From contig JAZHRO010000022.1 of NCBI GenBank assembly GCA_037157565.1, positions 3,782,001 to 3,846,000 on the forward strand: DNA of 64,000 bases, in the 5' to 3' direction. Each line of letters begins with the position of its first letter. Position 1 is the first letter of the stretch. Positions 8,958-19,230 of this stretch are shown here, in pieces. Origin of the DNA: Thalassia testudinum. Lineage: Eukaryota; Streptophyta; Magnoliopsida; Alismatales; Hydrocharitaceae. Both the position numbers and the translations under genes were made by a program. The notes beneath the pieces are model-generated. The model made no database searches and was not told the DNA's origin. It worked only from the letters and a program-made list of their open reading frames with translations.

Positions 8958-11522
8958 TCACAGAATGGCTAGAGCAACAGAGTCTGAAACGGGTTCTGGA
9001 AGATTATGGTCAACAACAGGCTTCAGACGTTGACCGTTGACTTTAAAGGTGTTACCCGTCTTTGGGTCAGAAATCTGAACGGCACCATTTAGAAAAATCT
9101 GATCAATTATGAATGGGCCACTCCATTTAGATCTAAGTTTACCAGGAAAGAGCTTAAGTTTAGAATCGAATAACCAGACCTTCTGGTTTGGCTCAAAGCT
9201 CTTGCGGGAAATCATTTGATCATGTAGAGCTTTGGTCCGAGCCTTGTAGATCTTGGCATTCTCATAAGCATCATTTCTAAGCTCCTCCAACTCAGATAGT
9301 TGGAGTTTCCTGGTCTTCCCAGCTAGATTTAGATCTAGATTGCATTGTTTGATTGCCCAGAATGCCCTGTGTTCAATCTCTACGGGTAGATGACACGCCT
9401 TTCCATACACCAGACGGAATGGAGACATGCCGATAGGTGTTTTATACGCCGTACGGTAGGCCCAAAGAGCATCCTCAAGCTTTTGAGTCCAATCCCTGCG
9501 ATCGGGCCTAACCGTTTTTTGCAGAATGTTCTTGATCTCTCGATTAGAGATCTCGGCTTGTCCATTCGTTTGGGGATGGTAAGGTGTGGAAATTCGATGA
9601 TTAACCCCGTATTTGGCCAATAAACTCCGGAATTGGGCATTAGTAAAATGAGTGCCACCATCACTGATGATAGCCCTCGGAATCCCGAATCTACTGAAGA
9701 TATTTTTCTTGACAAAGTTGATGACCACCTTGTGGTCATTGGTTCGGGTGGGAATTGCCTCAATCCATTTAGACACATAATCAACAGCGACAAGAATGTA
9801 CTGATGTCCAAATGAAGGGATAAAGGGTCCCATGAAATCAATGCCCCAAACATCGAAAATTTCGACAGGAAGAATAGGGTTTAAGGGCATCATGTCTCTC
9901 TTAGTTATGCTCCCGAGTGCCTGGCATCGAGGGCATGACTGTGAGAAATCCTGGGCATCCTTGAATAAAGACGGCCAATAGAAGCCGGATTGCAAAATTT
10001 TTGTAGCCGTCTTTTTCCCGGAGAAATGTCCACCACACCCAGATGCATGGCAGAACTCAAGTATACTGTTGAATTCATTCTCCGGTATGCATCGGCGAAT
10101 AATCTGATCAGAGCCGATGCGATACAGTTCAGGGTCCTCCCAAAAGTAGTATTTGGCCTCAGATTTGAGTCTATCCCGTTGTTGCTTGGTCCAATCCTGG
10201 GGGATTTGACCAACAGCCAAATAGTTAACAATGTCAGCAAACCATGGGGTGTGGACACCTAAAACTGTAAGAATGGTTTCGTCCGGAAAAGTGTCAGCAA
10301 TCGGAATGTCCGGACAAGAGGAATCACCTAGGAGTCTCGACAAATGATCCGCCACCACATTTTGTACCCCGGTTTTATCCTTGATTTCAAGATCAAATTC
10401 TTGAAGAAGAAGAATCCAATGAATAAGCCGGGGTTTAGCATCCTTTTTAGCCAAGAGATGTCTCAAGGCCGAGTGGTCGGTATAAACAATAACATGAGAC
10501 CCCAAGAGATAAGCCCTGAATTTTTCCAACGCAAATACTACAGCGAGTAATTCCTTTTCAGTAACAGTGTAATTCCTCTGGGCTTCATCCAAAGTTTTAC
10601 TAGCGTAGTAAATGACAAAGGGCTTTTGATCAATTTTCTGACCCAGGACAGCCCCGACCGCGTAATCAGAAGCATCGGTCATGATCTCAAATGGGGTTGT
10701 CCAAATAGGTGGTTGCAAAATTGGCGCACAGGTGACTGCCGTTTTTAAGAAATCAAATGCCTTTTGGCATGATTCGTCAAAAACGAACGGTGTTTCTTTG
10801 GCAAGAAGATTGCTCAAAGGGCGGGCAACCTTCGAGAAGTCCTTGATGAATCTTCGATAAAATCCCACATGGCCAAGAAATGATCTGATTTGTTTAACTG
10901 ATGTGGGAGGAGGAAGTTTAGCGATAGCATCAACCTTAGTTTTGTCCACTTCAATTCCCCGTTCAGAGATTACATGACCCAAAACGATGCCCTCTTGGGT
11001 CATGAAATGACTCTTTTCCCAGCTAAGGACCAATCGTGTCTTGATACATCGCTTAAGAATCATTTCCAAATTAACCAAACAAGAGTCAAATGATTCTCCG
11101 AAAACGGAGAAATCATCCATGAAGACTTCCATAAACTCTCCCACCATGTCGGAAAATATGGCTAGCATACACCTTTGAAAAGTCGCAGGTGCATTGCATA
11201 ACCCGAAAGGCATCCTACGAAAAGCAAAGGTTCCGTAGGGACAGGTGAAAGTAGTTTTTTCCTGATCCTCGGGATGGATAGGAACTTGGTTGTATCCCGA
11301 GTAACCATCAAGAAAACAGAAGTACTTCTGCCCGGCTAATTTTTCCAGGATTTGATCAATGAAGGGCAGGGGAAAATGATCCTTTTTAGTGGCAGTGTTC
11401 AGCTTCCTGTAATCAATACAAACTCTCCAAGATGAAGCTGAACGAGTTGTGACAGATTCTCCTTTCTCATTAGTCACAACAGTAATCCCGGCTTTCTTTG
11501 GAACAATCTGAACGGGACTTAC
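8958..11522 (-). CDS. pol: Element A pol: reverse transcriptase, RNase H, integrase
   Basis: The frame is open from just after the TAG at 11523-11525 to the TGA at 8958. Its first Met is at 11477, and residue numbers here start there (839 residues). The RT palm has CIDYRKLN (about 20-27), FLDGYSGY and FMDDFSVFG (119-127). RNase H has D268 (MTDASD), E309, D334 (YTDHSAL) and D377 (VADHLSR). The integrase zinc finger is H477, H484, C515 and C518. The catalytic triad is D547, D606 and E642, the last two exactly 35 residues apart. The C-terminus ([15 protein letters not shown]) is Athila-like and there is no chromodomain. All catalytic residues are present. It lies in the same frame as the two upstream ORFs, so it is the C-terminal part of a single polyprotein split by one TAG. 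Confidence 0.92.
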   Translation of the reverse strand, partial: VSPVQIVPKKAGITVVTNEKGESVTTRSASSWRVCIDYRKLNTATKKDHFPLPFIDQILEKLAGQKYFCFLDGYSGYNQVPIHPEDQEKTTFTCPYGTFAFRRMPFGLCNAPATFQRCMLAIFSDMVGEFMEVFMDDFSVFGESFDSCLVNLEMILKRCIKTRLVLSWEKSHFMTQEGIVLGHVISERGIEVDKTKVDAIAKLPPPTSVKQIRSFLGHVGFYRRFIKDFSKVARPLSNLLAKETPFVFDESCQKAFDFLKTAVTCAPILQPPIWTTPFEIMTDASDYAVGAVLGQKIDQKPFVIYYASKTLDEAQRNYTVTEKELLAVVFALEKFRAYLLGSHVIVYTDHSALRHLLAKKDAKPRLIHWILLLQEFDLEIKDKTGVQNVVADHLSRLLGDSSCPDIPIADTFPDETILTVLGVHTPWFADIVNYLAVGQIPQDWTKQQRDRLKSEAKYYFWEDPELYRIGSDQIIRRCIPENEFNSILEFCHASGCGGHFSGKKTATKILQSGFYWPSLFKDAQDFSQSCPRCQALGSITKRDMMPLNPILPVEIFDVWGIDFMGPFIPSFGHQYILVAVDYVSKWIEAIPTRTNDHKVVINFVKKNIFSRFGIPRAIISDGGTHFTNAQFRSLLAKYGVNHRISTPYHPQTNGQAEISNREIKNILQKTVRPDRRDWTQKLEDALWAYRTAYKTPIGMSPFRLVYGKACHLPVEIEHRAFWAIKQCNLDLNLAGKTRKLQLSELEELRNDAYENAKIYKARTKALHDQMISRKSFEPNQKVWLFDSKLKLFPGKLRSKWSGPFIIDQIFLNGAVQISDPKTGNTFKVNGQRLKPVVDHNLPEPVSDSVALAIL

Positions 11523-13013
11523 CTAGGGACTGTCAGAGATTGGATAAATAATTCCTGCATCGAGCCACTTGATGATTTCCTTTTTGACCACTTCTCGCAT
11601 ATTTGGATTCAATCTCCTCTGCATCTGGCGAGAAGGGCGGGATCCATCTTCCAAAAATATTCTATGATTGCAGTAAGATGGCTCGATCCCCCTAAGGTCA
11701 TGAATGGTCCAACCAATTGCCTCCTTATGTTCCTTTAGGACCTTAATCAATTTAATCTCTTGCTCCTTTGTCAATTTAGCACTGATAATCACAGGGAGAG
11801 TATTCTGAGGTCCTAAAAATTGATATTTCAAATTCTCGGGCAATGGTTTCAATTCGAGCTGGGGTGGGGTGATGATTGATGGTCGGGTAGATGCTGAAGA
11901 TTCAACAAGAGGGAGAGGTTGTGAGTGGACAAAATCAGTAACCTCTTCCGAAGATGTTAAGTCAGAGGGTTGCGGGTCAAATTCATCAACCAAAGAGGAA
12001 CTTTCAATTGAAGAAACTGTCAAACAAGTTTCAATATTAATATTATCCTCATCAAGTTCCTCAATAACTCCACAATCCTCAAATTTATTGATCGCCTTAA
12101 AAATATCTAATTTCATACGTTGGTCCCCAAAGGCGATTTCCATGCTACCGCTTTCACAATTAATGTTGGCCTTTGCGGTAGCCAGGAACGGACGCCCCAG
12201 AATGATGGGCGTGTTCCTCAGATTATCTGGTACATCCATGTCAAGGACAAGGAAATCTACAGGAAAATAAAAATCCTTGACCTTAACTATAACATCTTCA
12301 ATAACGCCTCGCGGGTTTGTGACCGAACGATCCGCTAACTGTAGCGTTACTAAAGTTGGCCGAAGTTCGCCTAACCCAAACTTCTCGTAAAGAGAAGTCG
12401 GAATTAGGTTGATGGATGAACTGAGATCCAAAAGTGCTCTATCAAATGTGTAATCTCCGATAACGCAAGAAATCAAAGGAGCACCAGGATCTCTCCTTTT
12501 CTGAGGGAGGTAGTGCAGGATAACAGAACTAGCCTGCTCGGAGAGTACCACCTTCCTCGGAACAGATTCTCTCGACTTACGCTTTTGTGTACATAATTCC
12601 TTTAAAAATCTTGCGTAAGTCGGTATGTGCTTGATAGCATCAAGGAGCGGGATATTGATCTCAACATTCTTAAATAAATTCAGAAGCTCCTCATTGCTAT
12701 CAACAGACTTCTTCTTCTTTGCTTTGGTTAAGGCTTCAGGAAAAGGAACACGAGTCAGATCTTTGGAATCGGATTCCTGAGCCTTGATTTCTCCTTTAGA
12801 ATTCTCTTCTCTCTCCTCAGATTCTTCAGGATTCAGAAGATTAGAATAATGTGGTTGTGGATCCTGAGTCTTCTTACCACTTCTCAAAGTGACAGAATTT
12901 GCAGAAGCGTAAGAATTTGGGTCTTGAGGAGGGTTAGGAAAGATTGGAGGGGCTTGATTGACCATGAATTGTTGATTTACAGAAGAAGAAGATGAGGAAC
13001 CCTGCTCAACCAC
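11523..13013 (-). CDS. pol: Element A pol: protease and start of RT
   Basis: This 496-residue frame covers the gag-pol linker, the aspartic protease and the start of the RT fingers. The protease active site reads LLDLSSSINL. Element B has LLDLGASINL and C has LLDLGAFINL, so the usual glycine after the catalytic Asp-Leu is serine here, and activity is doubtful. A conserved block (FKNVEINIPLLDAIKHIP) lies N-terminal to the protease. The frame ends at TAG (11523-11525). The Trp codon TGG is found at the same place in C, so this is a G-to-A mutation. It is in frame with gag upstream and with RT downstream. Confidence 0.88.
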   Translation of the reverse strand: MVEQGSSSSSSVNQQFMVNQAPPIFPNPPQDPNSYASANSVTLRSGKKTQDPQPHYSNLLNPEESEEREENSKGEIKAQESDSKDLTRVPFPEALTKAKKKKSVDSNEELLNLFKNVEINIPLLDAIKHIPTYARFLKELCTQKRKSRESVPRKVVLSEQASSVILHYLPQKRRDPGAPLISCVIGDYTFDRALLDLSSSINLIPTSLYEKFGLGELRPTLVTLQLADRSVTNPRGVIEDVIVKVKDFYFPVDFLVLDMDVPDNLRNTPIILGRPFLATAKANINCESGSMEIAFGDQRMKLDIFKAINKFEDCGVIEELDEDNINIETCLTVSSIESSSLVDEFDPQPSDLTSSEEVTDFVHSQPLPLVESSASTRPSIITPPQLELKPLPENLKYQFLGPQNTLPVIISAKLTKEQEIKLIKVLKEHKEAIGWTIHDLRGIEPSYCNHRIFLEDGSRPSRQMQRRLNPNMREVVKKEIIKWLDAGIIYPISDSP

Positions 13014-13148
13014 CTGAGCATGCGCGTGTGGGTCCCTCTGATTTCCGTACCCTTGGGCTTGATTGCCCGAATTCGTAATGTTTCGTGGGTTGGGTACGGG
13101 TTGGGATGGTAGAGATCCGGGTTGGCGAGAGTTAGCAATGAGCCCGGA

Positions 13149-14630
13149 TTACAAGTTGTCCAGTGAGTTTTTCATTTGCTGCATGAGCTGGAGCATAGAT
13201 CCTTGCATCTCTACTATTTGATGGTTCAAATCAGCCTGCCCTGCGGGTTGACGGGCATTCCAAGCTGGCTGATTGACCTGATTCGGAGGCAACTGAGTAT
13301 ATACTTGACCCTGACCCATTGGTCGTTGCGGAGCATAATTGCTGGGTCGGAATTGGGTCTGTTGCCGCGGATTTTTCCAAGAGAAGTTAGGGTGGTTTCT
13401 CCAACCTTGATTATAGGCATTCGAGTAGGGGTTGGATCTAGCATTCTCTTGTACAGCACAGACATCCTCATAAAGTGAGGATGGAGAGAAAGAAAAGGAA
13501 GGATTAGAAAAACTGGGATCAAAGGCCCCAGTTGGGAACCCATGGGGTTCCGAAAAATGCTGACTCATAGGTTGAGTCGCATCAAGTTGATTCACGAACT
13601 CCCGTCCAGAAAGAGCTCGTGAAGAATGGAATCCCGAATTTTGGGATTGAGTGGATTGAGAGTTGTTCATAGAATTGCCAGCCATCCACTCTTCCATTCT
13701 TTTAGCAACCAAGTCCACTTTGTCAAGTTTATTACAAATCAATTCCATATCAAATGAATGAGAGTCATGGACTTCATTGACATTTGATCTGGGTTGTTGG
13801 GACCGGTTAAAAGTATCCATGGAGGCATGATTTATTGAATTCTCACTCATTTCCTCAAATAAATCATGTGCACTATCTGCATCTTTATTAAGGAAATTGC
13901 CTCCGCAAGAAGCATCCACATGGTTTCTGAGTTGCTCAGTCAACCCATGATAAAAAATCTGCACGAGTTGCCATTTTGGCACCTCGTGGTGTGGACACCT
14001 CCGCAATAAGTCCTGGAATCGCTCCCAGGCCACATGAAACTGCTCCCCCGGCCGCTGGGTAAAAGTAGTGATTGCCCGTCTTAAAGCATTGGTACGACCG
14101 ACTGGGAAAAATTTCTTCAGAAAGGCCGATTTCAACTCATTCCAAGTTGTAATTGGTCTTCCTATTGTCCTATACCAATGCGCGGCCTTATCCCTAAGAG
14201 AGTGAGGGAAGAGCCTCATGATCATTTGCTCCTCGTTTACGTTTCGAGACTTGGTGGTCTGGACCAAAGTGGTCAAGTCCTCCAAGTGTTGAAACGGATC
14301 CTCGGAGCCAAGCCCATGATAATGTTTAATCAGGCTTAACACCTGGGGCTTGATTTCTACGTCACCGGCTGGAATCTGGACGCCGGGACGTTCCCCGTAA
14401 TTTGAAGGATCATAAAAATCCTTCAAGGGCTGAACGCCCTGCATTCTCTGGAACCATTCTTGCATTCTCTGCATTTGTTCCAACTGCCTTCGAAATTCTT
14501 CCTGTGGATTTCCAGGCAGAAGAGGCTGTTGTTCGGCCATGGGATCAAATTGACCAAAATCTAACTTGCGCCTCCTAGAATGTTCTAATGGTCCTTCTAA
14601 TCGAGGATTCAATGACCGTCTTCCCAGCAT
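13149..14630 (-). CDS. gag: Element A gag
   Basis: This 493-residue frame starts MLGRRSLNPRLEG. The capsid-like core is at about 85-250 (HYHGLGSEDPFQHLEDLTTL, FPHSLRDKAAHWY, FFPVGRTNALRRAI, PGEQFHVAWERFQDLL, QIFYHGL), as in Athila gag. The C-terminus is Q/N/P-rich. I see no CCHC zinc knuckle. The frame ends at TAA (13149-13151), where C has CAA, so the stop looks like a C-to-T mutation. The next 45 codons (13014-13148) are open and join the protease frame, so gag and pol were one frame. The product would form the particle that packages the RNA (family knowledge). The start is the first ATG, which is shared with C and D. Confidence 0.9.
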   Translation of the reverse strand: MLGRRSLNPRLEGPLEHSRRRKLDFGQFDPMAEQQPLLPGNPQEEFRRQLEQMQRMQEWFQRMQGVQPLKDFYDPSNYGERPGVQIPAGDVEIKPQVLSLIKHYHGLGSEDPFQHLEDLTTLVQTTKSRNVNEEQMIMRLFPHSLRDKAAHWYRTIGRPITTWNELKSAFLKKFFPVGRTNALRRAITTFTQRPGEQFHVAWERFQDLLRRCPHHEVPKWQLVQIFYHGLTEQLRNHVDASCGGNFLNKDADSAHDLFEEMSENSINHASMDTFNRSQQPRSNVNEVHDSHSFDMELICNKLDKVDLVAKRMEEWMAGNSMNNSQSTQSQNSGFHSSRALSGREFVNQLDATQPMSQHFSEPHGFPTGAFDPSFSNPSFSFSPSSLYEDVCAVQENARSNPYSNAYNQGWRNHPNFSWKNPRQQTQFRPSNYAPQRPMGQGQVYTQLPPNQVNQPAWNARQPAGQADLNHQIVEMQGSMLQLMQQMKNSLDNL

Positions 14631-15858
14631 AAACTAGGAGTAGGTCGGAAGGACCGGGGATAGGGACCCTGCAGTACAGCAAAACAAGGCTGTCCTTAAG
14701 TGAGGTAGCCTAAGGATCTACTGACTCCCAACACCAGCCTTAAGACTGTAACTGATTTACTCTACTTGCGTCTGTATAATCCAACCAGTTAGAAGGAGGG
14801 ACTGGGGAGAAGGTTCTTCCTTTGGCTTTCGCCTCCGGTTCCTAGTGTACCCCCCAGCCGCGGTCGTTTGACGCTACTCCCCTAGCTAGACATCAGATTA
14901 ATCAGTACAAGTAGGTTAATCAAAAACAATCTCAGACTAGGCCTTGAAGAGCGAATCAAACCTTAGGGCCAACGTCTACTCAATTTTATTACGGCCTGGG
15001 ATTGTGGTGCTTATGGAATGTGATGGGCCCTTATAATGGGTTGTGCCCTTAATGATTGATTGAAATTTGTGTAAGTGCGTGCACAACCAGGGTTTTCAAG
15101 CAAGATTATTTATAATGTGTGAATTTTAATGTTCAAATCCTGCTTAAGTAGCTTTTAGGGTTTCAAATTAGGTGAATTGCAATCAAATTTCTAGGCAAAC
15201 CAAGTTGTAAAACACGGGTGAAGATAGTTTTCCTTTAAAATCAGAAAGAAAGCGGAGTGCCTAGAATATACCTAGATTGAAAACCCTAAGGAGGAGCTAC
15301 TTGATGAGTTGGTTTTAAATAAAGTGGTGCGGCCCAAACAACTCAAACAATTGGCCACAATTGCACCACTAAGTTAGGCACTCAAAGATGGTTAACCTAG
15401 AATGATTTCTACTCTGTTATGTGTTGCTCTGTGTGTACCGGTTCCACAGATCAGAACCCGGTTGAGTAGAAAACAAATCAAGTTAATCAAGTGCCTTGAA
15501 TGTGGATGTGTGTTGTGTGTTTGTTGAAAGTTACCCCATAAAATTATCTTTTTGTTATTATTTTTTTTATGAATGAGGGTGAAATGAGTGTGAGTAGAAA
15601 TCCAAACAACCAAACTATTCCTAGGATTTATGCAAACACCTAGGTTAATTGGAATTTGGATTTAATGTGGCGAATGAAATCTATGGAGGGGGAAAGAATG
15701 GGGGAGCACTTACAGTTGTCTTCAACTGCACTTTACTCCAGTCTACCGCTTGTTGATTCCTTGATGGAGGTCTCTGCAAAACAATAGACACAAGAGAAAG
15801 CTAGTTAGAAAACAAATAAAGTGCAAGAAATGCGAAGAAAAGATCGGAAATCGTTGCC
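14631..15858 (-). other. Element A 5' leader
   Basis: This 1.2 kb between the PBS and the gag ATG is untranslated. It contains a conserved block at 14780-14897 that recurs in C, D and G, and a pyrimidine-rich tract ending TTTTGCAG about 90 bp after the PBS that resembles a 3' splice site. The 73-residue frame at 15392-15613 is not conserved in C and looks like chance. Confidence 0.6.
14780..14897 (-). promoter_or_regulatory. Conserved leader block (element A; packaging-signal candidate)
   Basis: In sense it runs from CTGATGTCTAGCTAGGGGAG through GTACACTAGGAACCGGAGGC and GAAGGAAGAACCTTC (5-bp stem) to CCCTCCTTCTAACTGGTTGG. It is strongly kept in C (21869-21985), D (31951-32069) and G (42093-42209), although G has no gag. 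Conservation in a non-autonomous copy suggests a cis-acting RNA role such as packaging or dimerisation; that is inference. Confidence 0.5.
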
Positions 15859-15876
15859 TCCCCGGCAACGGCGCCA
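15859..15876 (-). other. Primer-binding site, tRNA-Asp (element A)
   Basis: TGGCGCCGTTGCCGGGGA on the minus strand is complementary to the 3' end of plant tRNA-Asp(GUC). It lies three bases after the 5' LTR end. tRNA-Asp priming is typical of Athila elements. Confidence 0.9.
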
Positions 15877-15879
15877 AAA

Positions 15880-16092
15880 TGTTGAACGAGAATCTACGCT
15901 AACGTGTTTGGTTTTGGAAAACCCGTCGTTGTAGTTCGAAAGCGAAGGATTCGTGTTCAACAAATAAAATTTATACCGAAATAAGAATTCCGGGTCGAAC
16001 TCAGGGAGGCTACGTTGATCTATATTCGCAATTATGTTTTTTTAGGATTTTTGATAAACAAGGCGAAATAATTACAATGGAGCTATCAAATT

Positions 16093-16124
<32 letters not shown>

Positions 16125-17555
16125 GAACATGCATTCAATATTTCAATTGTTTATACAAGCAAACGAAATGAAAGTTACACTAGAAAGTGGGAAATCAATT
16201 ACACTATAAAGCAGGAAAATTCTACACTAGAAAAGCTGTAAATAAGAATGGGAGAGAGAAGTTATCCTCCTCGACGGTCACTTGGAGGATGAGCCGGACG
16301 GGACGACGCCTGGACGAAGGAGAACGAGGCGGGACGAAGGAGGACGAAGTAGAAGAACGGGAACGAAGCAGCACGCCGTCGTCGTCGCGGGATCCACTTC
16401 CGAAGGGGGACGAAAATTTGGACTTTATCTCGCGAGAAGCATCCCGGGTGTGGGACAAGCTTCTCTTGAGCTTTGGAGAGGTAGAGAGGAGAAGGAAGGG
16501 ATGCAAATTTCGTATGGAGGGGGTCTCCTTTTATAGTTGCAAGGAGTGTGGGCAAAATGGACATTACATCTTCAAAATAATAAATAAGGGGTCTTTAGTG
16601 ACGGATAAAACCGTCGCTAAAGCCCCGCCGTCGCCGTCGCCGCCGCGCCCACGCGCGCCCGCTCGGCTGGCCTGCGCGCGTAACGCATACGCACGTCCGC
16701 GTCGTCTCAGCCGTCCGATCGCGAGATCGGACGGCTTAGATCGCGTCCGCGCCCGCTGCGTAGCGCGCCCGCCCGCGTGCGATCGAGCGTCCACCAGAGC
16801 GTCCAATTGCGCGTCGGCGCTATCGGGCGCGCGCGGCCGTTGGATCTTCATCCGACGCTCGTGCGCGCCCGCTCGCCCGCGCCTTCGTCCCCCTCACCGC
16901 GGCTCGAACCCGCGACCTCCGCTTCGCCCGCAGCTGCGTCGCCGCTGTGCTACGCGGGCGAAATGGTCGCGCGGACGTTTTTAAACGCGAGTGACCGCAG
17001 CCGTTGGATCGAGATCCAACGGCGGAGAGGAGACGGTGCGCGGTCTTCACAGGACTCCTGCGGCCGATTGGGCGGCTGGGATGGCGCCACGTGGCGCTAT
17101 CTTGGCCGTCCATCTTCTGGAAGTTGTAGATGGTGCCACGGATGTCGGATTGACTCGATTTTTGTGTCGTTCGGCTGCGATCGTCGATCCGAATTCATCC
17201 GTGTGGTCGGATTTTCCATCTGAAGTGCGGATTTACACCATCCTGGCCCTTGATCTTCTAGGGTTCCCCGGTCTCTATCTGATGCTACGGATGCCTGATT
17301 AGGGCGATCTTGGAGTCGTTGAACTCCAATCGTCGCCCTGATCATATCCATACGGTTGGATCTTTGATCCGAGGCCCCGATAAAATATTTGCCCTGTCCA
17401 AGCACATAAAAGGAGACAATTAACCTCCATTTTATTCAAACTACTCTAAATGCAAGATGATGCATGTAATGCAATATTTATATCATGAAATGCAATCCTA
17501 TGCTTAAGAACATGCATAAATAGACATTTTAAGTAGTGTAAATGTGTTTACATCA
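15880..17555 (-). repeat. Element A 5' LTR
   Basis: This is 1,676 bp with the same architecture as the 3' LTR plus a 12-bp longer GA run near 16094-16124. The TATA box is at 16536-16527, the tRNA-like segment at 16960-16895 (box A 16952-16942, box B 16911-16901), and palindrome 2 at 16736-16709. The long frames across it (for example 16187-16984 and 16777-17223) are composition artefacts. Confidence 0.95.
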
Positions 17556-19230
17556 TGGCTCTTTTCCCAGCTTAAAACAAGGTTGACCTCGATACATCGC
17601 TTCAGGATCTTCTCCAGGTTGTTATGGCAATGGTCGAATGAGTCTCCAAAGATAGAGAAATCATCCATAGAGACCTCTAAATATTCACCCACCATCTCTG
17701 AAAAGATGGCCAACATGAAACGTTGAAAGGTAGTGGGTGCGTTACATAACCTGAATGGCATACGGCAGAATGCGAACGTGCCATACAGGCAGGTAAACGT
17801 GGTCTTTTCTTGCTCCTCAAGTCAATAGCAACCTGATTATATCCTGAATATCCATCCAGAAGCAGAAGTATTTCTTCCTTGCCAACTATTCGAGAATCTG
17901 GTCAATGAATGGCAGAAGGAAATGATCCTTCTTGGTGGCTTCATCGAGCTTCCTATAGTCAATGCATACCCACCATGGTCATTTATGAGAACAGTAAGCC
18001 CAGCCTTCTTTGGTATCACTTGATTAGAGCTCACCCAGGGGATGTCGAAAATTGGGTAGACAATCCCCGCGTCAAGCCATTTGATGATCTCATTTTTAAT
18101 GACCTCCCTCATGGTTGGATTCAGTCGCCTTTGCAACTAGCGAGAAGGTCGAGCCTCGTCTTCCACATAGATTTTATGTGTGCAATATCTAGGGCTAATT
18201 CCCCTTAGGTCAGAAATTATCCACCCAATTGCTGCTTGATATTCAGAAAGAGTTGTAGTCAACCTAAGCTCCTGGTCCCTAGTCAAATGTGCATTGATAA
18301 TCACAAGGAAGGTGTGATCGGGTCCTAGGAAGACATACTTGAGGTTGCTGGGCAGAGGTTTCAATTCAGGTGCAGGTGATACAATATTTGATGGGTAAGG
18401 GAAAGGAGGGAGTTGAGTGACATCAATCTCCTCAAATAGGGGTTGCTGGTGGAAATCAGCTCAGCAAAGTTCTGCAACCACCAGAGATTGGGATGGGTCA
18501 GGGTAGTCTAAAGCCGGTTGAGTCAGATGGTCCTCTAAAGAGCTTGCTATCAGGCATTCCTCAACCAGAGTTTTCATGGGATCACATTCCTCAACCCAAT
18601 CACAATCAAAAGACCTTGTTGCCTTGAAAATATTCAATTGCATCTTCCTATCTCCAAAGGCAATCTCCATACATCCTGTGTCGTAATCGATTTTAGCCTT
18701 AGCCGTAGCCAAAAAGGGTGTCTACCTAGGATGATGGGTGCATTTTGTAATTGTTCGGGGACCTCCATGTCAAGGACTAAGAAGTCAACTAGGAAGTAAA
18801 AGTCTTTAACCCAAACAATTACATCCTCAACTACCCATTTCGGGGTTTGCACAGATCGGTTAGGCAGTTGGATAGTCACAAGTGTACACTCTAGCTCTTC
18901 AAATCCAAACTGGAGGTAAAGGGTGGTTGTGATCAGGTTTATCGAAGCACCTAGATCCAGGAGCGCTCGATCGAAATTCAAATCCCCAATATTACATGAG
19001 ATCAAAGGTGCTCTAGTGTCAGTCCTTTTCGGAGGTAGGCTACTTAATATCACCAAACTAGCTTGCTTAGATAGCACTTCCTTCCTAGGTGCTTGGGTTC
19101 CTGGCTTACGCTTGGGTGTGCAAACATCCTTCAGAAACTTTGCATAAGCCAGGATATGTTTGATTGCATCCAGGAGGGGTATATTGATCTGTACTTGTTT
19201 GAATATTTCTAACAACTCCTCATTCTCAGC
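17556..19230 (-). pseudogene. Element B, middle remnant: protease and RT
   Basis: This continues element B between the A and C insertions. On the minus strand it encodes a decayed Athila-like pol. First comes the pre-protease block (VQINIPLLDAIKHI) and protease LLDLGASINL (about 19200-18640). Then follow the linker, RT fingers (RRLNPTMREVIKNEIIKWL) and RT palm (MPFRLCNAPTTFQRFM, SMDDFSIFG, here S in place of F or Y). It stops at EKSH, where element A inserted. Several frameshifts and stops break it (around 18461, 18137 and 17830). The protease keeps the canonical Gly that element A has lost. Confidence 0.85.

Larger units (their letters stand above)
5890..17555 (-). mobile_element. Element A: young full-length Athila-like Ty3/gypsy retrotransposon
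   Basis: A complete 11,666-bp element lies on the minus strand. Its LTRs are 5890-7553 and 15880-17555, beginning TGATG and ending AACA in sense. The perfect 5-bp target duplication TGGCT is at 5885-5889 and 17556-17560. It has a tRNA-Asp primer site, one gag-pol reading frame and a PPT beside the 3' LTR. By eye the LTRs differ at about 11 substitutions plus a 12-bp GA-repeat indel over roughly 1,660 bp, or about 0.7%. That makes it the youngest insertion here. It landed in the reverse transcriptase of element B, between the codons for SH and FMVQEG. There is no env-like ORF, although some Athila relatives carry one. Confidence 0.95.
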
